64,000 nucleotides of DNA, taken from contig CAZUPD010000010.1 of NCBI GenBank assembly GCA_964621785.1, positions 1 through 64,000 of the forward strand, written 5' to 3'. The stretch's first letter is position 1. Each line of letters begins with the position of its first letter. Shown one piece after another: positions 52,999-60,758 of this stretch. This stretch comes from JACKDW01 sp964621785. GTDB lineage: Bacteria > Myxococcota_A > Polyangia > Nannocystales > Nannocystaceae. The position numbers and the translations under genes are program-made. Under the pieces are notes generated by a model that saw nothing but the letters and a program-made list of their open reading frames with translations, was not told where the DNA came from and searched no databases.

Positions 52999-53703
52999 AT
53001 GCACGCATCTGAGTTCTCCCAACTTGTGCGGGACTGTGGCGGGACCGAGGCAGCGCGTGCGCGGCTGTTGCCGTATGTCAGCGAAGCCCGTCGCCAGCGG
53101 ATCCGCGAGGTGCTCGACGCCCGGGTCGCGTCTATCGAGGTGGCGATCGAGCAACCGGCCGACCCGCATAACGCGGCTGCGATCGTGCGGACGGCCGAGG
53201 CGCTCGGCGCGGGTATGGTGCATGCGGTGACCGACGAGCCCGGGATTCTGCGCGCCCGCAAGGTCACCCGTGGGACGTACTACTGGATGGACACCCGGCA
53301 CCATCGCGATTTCGCCACTTTTGAGGCCCATGTACGCGACGCGGGAATGTTGCTGGCCGGTGCGTGCGTCGATGAAGCGAGCAGCGTGGAACTTTGTGAA
53401 CTACCCGTGACACGTCCATTGTGCGTGTTGTTTGGCAACGAGAAGGAGGGGCTGTCCACCTACGCGCGGACGCGCTGTGACATCCTGTTCCATGTGGCGA
53501 TGTCCGGGATGTGCGAGAGCCTCAACCTCTCGGTGAGTGCGGCGATCAGTTTGCACAACCTCCTGGCTAGGCGGCGACAGGCGATCGGCAAGGCCGGAGA
53601 TCTCGACCCGCGGCGGAGGGCATGGCTCGAGGTGAAGTGGTATGCCAAGGCCCTCGATGAACGCCTCATTCGCCGGGCACTGACGGAGGAACGTTGTGGC
53701 TGA
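52999..53703 (+). CDS. trmH: SpoU/TrmH-family RNA 2'-O-ribose methyltransferase
   Basis: 234 residues from the ATG at 52999, with GGAAGAG 8 bases upstream. The SPOUT knot motifs are visible: motif 1 NAAAIVRTAEALG, motif 2 LFGNEKEGLS and motif 3 MSGMCESLNLSVSAAI. N- and C-terminal extensions fit tRNA (Gm18) 2'-O-methyltransferase TrmH, though rRNA-directed members are similar. Its end overlaps the PBP1A start by 8 bases. Confidence 0.88.
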   Translation: MHASEFSQLVRDCGGTEAARARLLPYVSEARRQRIREVLDARVASIEVAIEQPADPHNAAAIVRTAEALGAGMVHAVTDEPGILRARKVTRGTYYWMDTRHHRDFATFEAHVRDAGMLLAGACVDEASSVELCELPVTRPLCVLFGNEKEGLSTYARTRCDILFHVAMSGMCESLNLSVSAAISLHNLLARRRQAIGKAGDLDPRRRAWLEVKWYAKALDERLIRRALTEERCG

Positions 53704-56320
53704 GCAAAACTCGACAGGGCCAAACGCGGGTGCGGACAAGCCAAAAGCCGTAACAAAACCCAAAGTTCCTGTACAAACGGACATCAAAAAAGCTCCGTCG
53801 ATCGCTGCGGGGAGCAGCGGACGTCGCTTCAATTGGCGCCTCGTACGCAAGATTTTGATCGTCTGTGGGATCTTGGGGTTCCTCGGCATGCTCGCTGGGG
53901 TTTCAACGATCGTCGGTGTGTTTTGGTACTACGGCCGTGGGATCGAGGGAATCGATGTCGCCGCGATCCGCGACTATCGCCCCAAACAGGTCACCCGGAT
54001 TGTCGCCCGCGATGGCACCGTGCTCGGTGAGCTCTACAGCGAACGCCGCACATTGATCGCGTTTGAGGAGCTTCCGACACACGTTGTACATGCATTTTTA
54101 GCCGCCGAAGATGCCGATTTTTATCATCATAAGGGGATGGACTACGTCGGCATGGTGCGGGCGATGATCAGCAACATCGAGGCTGGCGAGATCCGTCAAG
54201 GTGCATCTACAATTACCCAGCAGGTCGTCAAAAACTTTCTCCTCAGCCCCGAGCGCACGTTTGAACGCAAGATTCAGGAGCTTTTGCTCGCGCGCCGACT
54301 CGAACAGGCACTTTCCAAGGAAGAGATCCTAGAGCTCTACCTCAACGAGATTTACTTTGGCCACGGTCGTTACGGGGTCGAAGAAGCGTCGCTGTTTTAC
54401 TTTGGTGTCAGCGTCCGCGAGATCAGTATCGGTCAGGCCGCGATGTTGGCTTCGCTGCCGAAGGCTCCGAGCAAGGGGTCTCCGTACAAAGACCGTGAGC
54501 GGGCCAAGGGGCGTCAGGTCTATGTGCTCCGGCAGATGGCGCGACACGGGTTTGCCACGCCACAGGCTGCCGACGAAGCGATTCAAGCCGATCTCGATGT
54601 ACTTGACGATCCACCCCAAGCTGTCAGTGTCGAGGGGGCCCAAGAATTCGTCGATGCTGCCCGGCGGACCCTCGAGGAGGTCTACGGCCAAGAAAAACTC
54701 GACCGGCTCGGGGCCACCGTGACGACGACGGTTGACTTGCAGCTACAACAAAAAGCCCGCGAGGCTGTGCGCAGTGGGCTGATCGCCCTCGATATGCGCC
54801 AGGGATTTGGCCACAAGGTCAAACCCGTGTCCGAGAAACGGCAAAAAAAGGTGCTCGAGCAGGTGAAGGGGAGCTTGGCGATCGGTGGGAACTATCTCGG
54901 TGTTGTGCTCCCGCGCGACGGTCTCGAGCCTCCTGAGCCGGATGTGGTGCCGATGCAGGTCGGTAAACATCGGGTCTGGGTTTCGGTGCCGGAGGGCTCG
55001 CGCTACGACGAGCCTGACACGAGTCTCGAGGAACAGTTTCCCTCCGGGGGACTGACCCGGGTTACCGTGACGCAGGCGGGCAAAGACGACGATCCATGGT
55101 TTCGCGGTGCGATCGGCTCGGGGCCCCAGGCTGCGGTGACGTTGGCCGATGTCGAGACGGGTGAAGTCTTGGCCCTCATCGGCGGCCTCACCTACGGTCG
55201 CGGTGAGTTCAATCGGGTGCTCGACGCCCGTCGGCAACCGGGCTCTTCGTTTAAACCGTTTGTCTATGGGGCTGCGCTGGCGAGCGAGACGTTTACGCCT
55301 GCGACCCTGGTCTCGGACTCCCCCGAGATCTACGAGAAGTGGCGTCCGACCAACTACGAAGTCGACGTCTACCGCGGGGACATTCGCCTGCGAACGGCAT
55401 TGACCCACTCCGTCAACACAGTTGCGATCAAGCTGGTGGACGCCGTCGGTGTTGAAGCGGTCCATGCATTTGCAAGAGCTGCGGGGATCGAGGCCGAGTT
55501 GGTCGACAACCTCGCTCTCGCGCTCGGGGTCAGCGAGCTGACACCCTTTGATCTGCTCGCCGGTTACCTGACTCTGGCCCGCGGTGGCAAGCGGATCCCA
55601 CCCACAATGATCCGGAGCATCGAAGTCCCCGGGCAGGAGGCCTGGACCCCTGACCGGCCCGAAGAGCAGAGTTTGCGCGAGGATGTTGTGTTTGTACTGA
55701 CAAGTATCATGACCTCGGTCGTGGAGGAAGGCACCGGACGGGGGGCCAAAAAGCTCGAACGTCCAGCGGCCGGAAAGACAGGTACCTCGTCGGATATCCG
55801 CGACGCGTGGTTTGCCGGATTCACACCCCGCCACGTGGCAATTGCCTGGGTTGGATTTGATGTGCCCAAACGCCTCGGAAGCAGGGAGTCGGGGGGGAAG
55901 ACAGCACTGCCGATTTGGCTCGGGGCGATGCAGGCAGCCGAGGCGGACAAGCCACCACTGTCGTTCACCCCGCCCGCCTCAGTACTTGTACGTACAATCG
56001 ATCGTGAATCCGGTCTGTTGGCCCCGGGCTTGGTCGAAGGGCCCGACGGGACCATGGTCCCACCGGGTGCCGAGACCATTTTAGAGGAGTACTTTGTCGC
56101 GGGGACCGAACCCGTCGATGTCGCCGAGCCAGCGGCAAAAGCCCCTGGCGATGCTCTGCTCGATTTGTACGGCGACGAAGAAGATGCTCCGGGCCTGGAC
56201 CGCGCTCCGGGGCTGGTCGAAACCGATGACGATGATGTGCCGCCACCGATTCCGAGTGACGACGATGGTGACGACGAGCTGCCGCCACCGCTTCCCGGTG
56301 TGCTCGACGAGCCCGGCTAA
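53696..56320 (+). CDS. Bifunctional class A penicillin-binding protein (PBP1A-like)
   Basis: 874 residues from a GTG start. A short cytoplasmic tail and one membrane helix (about 51-75) precede the GT51 domain, with the catalytic Glu in AAEDADFYHHKG and GASTITQQVVKNFLLSPERTFERKIQE. The transpeptidase domain has SSFK (nucleophile, in RQPGSSFKPF), SVN and KTGTSSD. The C-terminal roughly 120 residues are acidic and Pro-rich. It polymerises and cross-links peptidoglycan. The overlap with trmH implies cotranscription; it is one of two GT51 proteins in the window. Confidence 0.96.
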   Translation: MAEQNSTGPNAGADKPKAVTKPKVPVQTDIKKAPSIAAGSSGRRFNWRLVRKILIVCGILGFLGMLAGVSTIVGVFWYYGRGIEGIDVAAIRDYRPKQVTRIVARDGTVLGELYSERRTLIAFEELPTHVVHAFLAAEDADFYHHKGMDYVGMVRAMISNIEAGEIRQGASTITQQVVKNFLLSPERTFERKIQELLLARRLEQALSKEEILELYLNEIYFGHGRYGVEEASLFYFGVSVREISIGQAAMLASLPKAPSKGSPYKDRERAKGRQVYVLRQMARHGFATPQAADEAIQADLDVLDDPPQAVSVEGAQEFVDAARRTLEEVYGQEKLDRLGATVTTTVDLQLQQKAREAVRSGLIALDMRQGFGHKVKPVSEKRQKKVLEQVKGSLAIGGNYLGVVLPRDGLEPPEPDVVPMQVGKHRVWVSVPEGSRYDEPDTSLEEQFPSGGLTRVTVTQAGKDDDPWFRGAIGSGPQAAVTLADVETGEVLALIGGLTYGRGEFNRVLDARRQPGSSFKPFVYGAALASETFTPATLVSDSPEIYEKWRPTNYEVDVYRGDIRLRTALTHSVNTVAIKLVDAVGVEAVHAFARAAGIEAELVDNLALALGVSELTPFDLLAGYLTLARGGKRIPPTMIRSIEVPGQEAWTPDRPEEQSLREDVVFVLTSIMTSVVEEGTGRGAKKLERPAAGKTGTSSDIRDAWFAGFTPRHVAIAWVGFDVPKRLGSRESGGKTALPIWLGAMQAAEADKPPLSFTPPASVLVRTIDRESGLLAPGLVEGPDGTMVPPGAETILEEYFVAGTEPVDVAEPAAKAPGDALLDLYGDEEDAPGLDRAPGLVETDDDDVPPPIPSDDDGDDELPPPLPGVLDEPG

Positions 56321-56344
56321 CCCGGAGCTCTTCACGTTGGTGTG

Positions 56345-56752
56345 TCAGTCGCGGTTGGAGGCACCGAGGAGGCGAGCGCCGGCGGCAAGCAAAGCTGCCC
56401 ATCCGGCCATCAGGCACGTCCCACCGATCGGAGCGACGGCACCCAACCACCGGGGACCACCGAGGACGAGTGTGTAGAGCGAACCGGAAAACAGGATGAT
56501 ACCGACGGTCACGAGGATGAGAACAGCTCGTAACTGGCGGGTCGTGAGCATGCGTGAAAGGCCGGCAGTCGCGACGAGAACGACGGCGTGAACCTGCTGG
56601 TAGTGGGCCGCGGTCGCCCAGATTTCGAGGTTTCTTGCAGATACAGTTTCCCGCAGTCCGTGAGCTCCAAAGGCTCCCGCTGCGACGCCGAGCAGGCCAA
56701 ACAAACCGCCGAGGAGAAGCGCGAGGGAGGCGGATGTTTGTTGGTTGCTCAC
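56345..56752 (-). CDS. DUF423 family small membrane protein
   Basis: 135 residues from a GTG start. Four membrane segments are visible, with the family signature GLLGVAAGAFGAHGLR, then WATAAHYQQVHAVVLV and GGTCLMAGWAALL. This is the YgdD/TMEM256-like family of unknown function. It is convergent with the PBP1A gene, 24 bases apart. Confidence 0.9.
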   Translation of the reverse strand: MSNQQTSASLALLLGGLFGLLGVAAGAFGAHGLRETVSARNLEIWATAAHYQQVHAVVLVATAGLSRMLTTRQLRAVLILVTVGIILFSGSLYTLVLGGPRWLGAVAPIGGTCLMAGWAALLAAGARLLGASNRD

Positions 56753-57158
56753 ACCCAGAGGGTAGACGAGATTGCAAATTCCCGCACAGACGGATCGTCG
56801 CAGGAGCGGGCTTGCGATCTGTCGGTCGTTTCGTATAGCTGGGAGTTATCGGCGTTGGTTTCACGGACAGCCGGTCGGACAGCGCGATGCATTAGGCCGA
56901 TGCGTCGAGCGGTCGCAACGCGCGTGGTTTGAGAAAGACCAGACAAGATCCGGGGCCTGCGTAGAGTCGTGAGGGTTCAGGGATGGGCGGACGGGGCTAC
57001 GAGTCAGATCGCTGTGACGGATTTCTGATTCGTACGCGAGGTCGACTTCGAGATGTTCAAGGCTGTGCCGGTTTCCTGTTGTTCGGGTAACTCGTAATTG
57101 GTTGACTGTACATCTGTTGCGGGCTGTGCCTCTGGACGTGTCCTGATATGTTCCCGAG
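56753..57158. other. Intergenic region without recognisable gene
   Basis: About 400 bases between the divergent DUF423 and MutH-like genes. I see no RNA gene, no strong hairpin and no repeat; a TGTACATCTG element lies near 57106. Confidence 0.4.
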
Positions 57159-58088
57159 ATGCGGTTACCCCTCCGTCACGCTCCTTCAGGCCGGGATGCA
57201 CAGTTGCGGCGTTGCGTGCATTTGGAGATGTTGGCCGAGGCTGCGACCGGCTTGCCGTTGGGTCCGGCGATGGAGCTCGTCACAGCCCGGCGTTCCCGCG
57301 GTCGCTACGGAAACGCGTTGCAGTGGCATTTTGGGCTTGAACCCCACGACGGTTTGGCGGCGCTCGATTGGGAAGACCGCATCGAAATTAAAATGTTGAC
57401 CGTGTGGCGGCAAAAGGCGGGGAAGTTGCGCTGCGACAAACTCAAGGTCTGCGACCAACAACTCGATCCGTGGCACAAGCTGTCCAACGTACTGTGGGTG
57501 TTGGTCGACCGCGTGACGCGGGTCGTGGTCGGTTCGCGTCTGACCTGTCTCGCCGGACCGATGCGTGAGCGTCTCGAAGCCTGTTGGCAGCTCGATCCAC
57601 ATTTTGACAATCCGGTGATGTTTGTCGAAGCGCGGGAGCAGGACGGGCGTCAGGCTCCCGCGTACTACGTGGCTGCCCGGTGGTTTCGCGACGAGGGAAT
57701 TTTGCCGGAAAATCTTCCGGGCGTGTACCGCTACGACGCCAAGTGGTTTCGCGAGATGCGGAGCCTCCACGGCCGCAAACTCGATCCGCTGATCACCCTG
57801 TGGCGTGCGCCTGCCCGCGAGTTGCCGTGTCCACGGTGTCGGGGACGGATCATTGTCGATCCGGCATGTGTCACCAAAGACGGTTGGGCTCCGGCCCAAC
57901 ACACGATGCCGCTAGGTGAGCGCTGTGCGTTGCGCGGACACTTGGTCGTCGATGCAAGTCAATTGCCGTTGTCGCCGATCCATCCCTACCGCGAGGAGCT
58001 CGAGGCAGGGATTGAGCGTCGGGTCGCCCCCGAGCATGTCTGGCGTCTTTCGGATCGGGTGATCGAACCCGAAGATCACTTGCATTAG
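57159..58088 (+). CDS. MutH/Sau3AI-family endonuclease-like protein with zinc ribbon
   Basis: 309 residues. The core matches the MutH/Sau3AI fold: GRYGNALQWHFGL corresponds to MutH GWIGVLLEIWLGA, then DWEDRIEIK to the metal-binding DX6EXK motif (Asp70, Glu76, Lys78 here), and HKLSNVLWVLVD to HKLKRVLWIPVE. The Glu that opens the active site in E. coli MutH is Gln55 here. A C-terminal zinc-ribbon-like part (CPRCRGRIIVDPACVTKDG and a later Cys/His) is added. No methyltransferase, MutS or MutL gene is adjacent. It may be a restriction or repair nuclease or a catalytically altered form. Confidence 0.72.
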   Translation: MRLPLRHAPSGRDAQLRRCVHLEMLAEAATGLPLGPAMELVTARRSRGRYGNALQWHFGLEPHDGLAALDWEDRIEIKMLTVWRQKAGKLRCDKLKVCDQQLDPWHKLSNVLWVLVDRVTRVVVGSRLTCLAGPMRERLEACWQLDPHFDNPVMFVEAREQDGRQAPAYYVAARWFRDEGILPENLPGVYRYDAKWFREMRSLHGRKLDPLITLWRAPARELPCPRCRGRIIVDPACVTKDGWAPAQHTMPLGERCALRGHLVVDASQLPLSPIHPYREELEAGIERRVAPEHVWRLSDRVIEPEDHLH

Positions 58089-58165
58089 CAAATACTTGGC
58101 TGTTGTATCATCGCGGTGCGAGTGTGCCGACTCGCTCGAGCGCACTCGTACGCAACCAAACGGAA

Positions 58166-58195
58166 ACCCGGGCTGCTGACCAAGCGCGCCCGGGT
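58166..58195 (+). terminator. Inverted repeat after the MutH-like gene
   Basis: ACCCGGGC at 58166-58173 and GCCCGGGT at 58188-58195 form an 8-bp stem with a 14-base loop, 77 bases beyond the stop codon. No T-run follows, only C residues. Confidence 0.45.
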
Positions 58196-58467
58196 CCCCC
58201 CCCAGTTAAGTTTTCGTTCGCAGTACCGGCGTGATGCCCACGGGTTCTTGCGGTTTTAGTTCAAGCTAAGTGAGCTAAGTCGATAAGTTTAGGTCAGGCT
58301 AGGAAACGGACAGGTCAAGCAAGACCAAGATAAGGAAGGTAATGAAAAGCTCCACCGCGGTGGATGCCCGATATAGGAGCATGATGCGTGCCGAAAATAT
58401 AAATATTTGAAATTTTTTACTTTTAGTTATCTTCATCTGTGATCAAGTTGGAGACATCCTAGGAACT
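58196..58467 (+). other. Structured or AT-rich region; possible 23S rRNA 5-prime-end relic or argC leader
   Basis: The region holds a tandem 9-base repeat (AGCTAAGTG/AGCTAAGTC at 58264-58281), GGTCAAGC at 58313, a 14-bp palindrome TCCACCGCGGTGGA at 58351-58364, and the string CGGTGGATGCC at 58358-58368 followed by GGAGC and GATG-CGTGCC. GGTCAAGC, GGTGGATGCC and the GAGC/GATGA/CGTGC order resemble the first 80 bases of bacterial 23S rRNA, with insertions. The last 60 bases (58395-58440) are very AT-rich and could be the argC promoter. The rRNA-relic reading is tentative. Confidence 0.35.
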
Positions 58468-58575
58468 ATGACGGGAATGTCCGGGCGGATGTGGGGCCGT
58501 TTTTGTAACCCTGACAGGCTTGTCATGCGGGCACTCGGCATGGCGGCGTGGTCGCGCTCGAGGAACAATCCGCCG

Positions 58576-59664
58576 GTGACTGTCTCCAACTCTCCCAAAC
58601 AAATTCGCGCTGTCGTGGCTGGCGGTACCGGGTACGGAGGTGCCGAACTGATCCGTCTGCTCCTCGCCCATCCGCGGGTTGAGCTGTGTCGGGTGACGAG
58701 CATCGACCATGTCGATGAGCCGCTCGAGGCGGTCCACCGCAACCTCTCGGCCACGGGGTTGACCTACGAAAAAATGTCGCTGACCGCCGCTGCCGAGGGG
58801 ATGGACGTGGTGTTTTTGGCCTTGCCTCACAAGGTCAGCGCCACGTTTGCCCCGGAGATTCAGAAGATCGACGCCCGCGTGGTCGACCTGTCGGGCGATT
58901 TTCGTCTTCGCGACGCCGGTGCGTATGCACAGTTTTACGGTGTTGAACATCCGCATCCGGATCTACTGGGGACATTTGTCTACGGTCTGCCCGAGCTCCA
59001 TCGCGCGGCGATTGCCGGTGCTCGATGGGTCGCCTCGCCAGGGTGCTTTGCCACCACCATCGCCCTCGGGATGTTGCCGCTGGCCTGTGCGGGCGTTTTG
59101 CGGGGCCCGATCCATACGGTTGCATGTACAGGTTCTTCGGGGTCGGGCGCCTATGCCAAGGAGGGGACACACCATCCGCTCCGGGCCAACAACCTCAAAA
59201 TCTACAAACCTCTGATGCATCAACACACCCCTGAGATCGAGCAGACGCTGCGCGATGCGGCGACAAAAAACGGGCACGAGCCGGCGTTTTCGCTGCAGTT
59301 TGTGCCCGTGTCGGCGCCCCTGGTCCGCGGGATTTTGGCCAATAGCATGGTCGAGATTGATGCTGCGATCACGCGGGAGCAGGTCGCGGAGTGGATGCAG
59401 GCGTTTTACCGCGAGGCGGCGTTTGTCCGTGTGCTCGGCGAGGGCGGGCAGGCAGAAGTTGTGGATATCAAAGGCAGTATGTTTGCCGAGCTGTCATGGA
59501 CGTTTGGCACGGTCGACCCGACGACAAAAAAACGCCAGCTCGTGGTGACGACCGCCCTCGACAACCTCGTCAAGGGTGGGGCAGGGCAGGCGGTGTCTTC
59601 GATGAACTTGATGTTTGGGTTGCCCGAGCAGACCGGCATCGATCAACCTGCGTTGTGGCCGTAA
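58576..59664 (+). CDS. argC: N-acetyl-gamma-glutamyl-phosphate reductase
   Basis: 362 residues from the GTG at 58576 (AGGAA 10 bases upstream), which places the Rossmann motif AVVAGGTGYGGAELIRLL near the N-terminus; the frame is open to an ATG at 58468. The enzyme reduces N-acetylglutamyl-phosphate to the semialdehyde with NADPH in arginine synthesis. Catalytic Cys is in SPGCFATT; further landmarks are VVDLSGDFRL, CTGSSGSGAYAKEGTHHP and NLVKGGAGQAVSSMNLMFG. argB follows after 41 bases. Confidence 0.93.
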   Translation: MTVSNSPKQIRAVVAGGTGYGGAELIRLLLAHPRVELCRVTSIDHVDEPLEAVHRNLSATGLTYEKMSLTAAAEGMDVVFLALPHKVSATFAPEIQKIDARVVDLSGDFRLRDAGAYAQFYGVEHPHPDLLGTFVYGLPELHRAAIAGARWVASPGCFATTIALGMLPLACAGVLRGPIHTVACTGSSGSGAYAKEGTHHPLRANNLKIYKPLMHQHTPEIEQTLRDAATKNGHEPAFSLQFVPVSAPLVRGILANSMVEIDAAITREQVAEWMQAFYREAAFVRVLGEGGQAEVVDIKGSMFAELSWTFGTVDPTTKKRQLVVTTALDNLVKGGAGQAVSSMNLMFGLPEQTGIDQPALWP

Positions 59665-59705
59665 GCCTGGGCGAACCACTTGACGCTACATTGATGGAGG
59701 CGAAC

Positions 59706-60536
59706 ATGAACCGAGAGCCTACGCGGACAATTGTTGTCAAATTCGGCGGAGAGGTGGTTGCGGATAGAACCGCGTTGGGCGAGGTGCTCGCGGCGATCCG
59801 TGGGCAAGTCGAAGCCGGCGCCCATGTGGTGGTGTGTCACGGAGGTGGCCCCCAGGGCAGCGCCCTGTCCAAACGCCTGGGGTTGACGCCCAACCTGGTC
59901 GGCGGGCGTCGGGTGACCGATGCGGCGACCTTGCAGGTGATGAAGTACGTACTGGCGGGCGAGGTCAATGTCGATGTCGTGGCGGCGTGTCGACGAGCGG
60001 GCATCACCCGTGCCGTGGGTATCTCGGGGGTGAGCGATGGATTGGTAACGGCGGTCCGACGCCCGCCTTCGGTTGTCTCGGGCAGCGAGGGAAAACCGGT
60101 CGATTTCGGCTTTGTCGGCAAGGTCGTTGAGATCCGCACCGCCTTGCTGCGCCACCTCCTCGCCGGCGGGTTGCTGCCGGTGGTCAATACCCTCGGTGTC
60201 GGGACCGACGGTCAGGTGTATAATATCAATGCAGATACAATTTCTACAGCGATCGCGGGGGCCCTGCAAGCCGATGACCTGTATCTGCTCACCGGAGTGG
60301 TCGGTGTCCTGCGAAACAAGGACGATCCGTCGACGCGGATCGAACGTCTGACAGCTCAGGAGGCGAGGCAGGCAATCGCCGGGGGGGTGATCGTCGGCGG
60401 GATGATTCCCAAGGTCGAGGAGGCCCTCAAACATCTTAAGCGAGGCCTTCGTGCGGTGCATATTCTCGGGGCCGCGGGGTTTGTCGCCCACCTGGCAGAC
60501 CCCGGGAGTACGGGGACAACGCTAGTCGCCGACTAA
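59706..60536 (+). CDS. argB: Acetylglutamate kinase
   Basis: 276 residues; the ATG at 59706 follows GGAGG. It phosphorylates N-acetylglutamate, the step before ArgC. Amino-acid-kinase motifs are VVKFGGEVV, VVVCHGGGPQGSALSKRLGL, GRRVTDAATLQVMKYVLAGEVN, the VYNINADTISTAIAGAL block and GGVIVGGMIPKVEEAL. No clear N-terminal extension of the arginine-sensitive type is seen, so feedback inhibition cannot be judged. Confidence 0.95.
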   Translation: MNREPTRTIVVKFGGEVVADRTALGEVLAAIRGQVEAGAHVVVCHGGGPQGSALSKRLGLTPNLVGGRRVTDAATLQVMKYVLAGEVNVDVVAACRRAGITRAVGISGVSDGLVTAVRRPPSVVSGSEGKPVDFGFVGKVVEIRTALLRHLLAGGLLPVVNTLGVGTDGQVYNINADTISTAIAGALQADDLYLLTGVVGVLRNKDDPSTRIERLTAQEARQAIAGGVIVGGMIPKVEEALKHLKRGLRAVHILGAAGFVAHLADPGSTGTTLVAD

Positions 60537-60758
60537 ATGCGTGCACACTGCAGTTTGCTCGGTGCGTTGACCCGGTGAAGTTGTGGGTCCGTCGCGTGTG
60601 AAGCGGTTCCGCGGCGTGAAGTCGGCGAAGTGTTCGCCTGCGTGACGAACCGGCCTAGCTCGGTGCGAAGTGGCAACGACGAAGTGTCGTTCGAAGCCAT
60701 CGAGAGGTTCAATCACTTTGGCCGGAGCGCAAAAGCTACCCGTGATACACCCTTTTGT

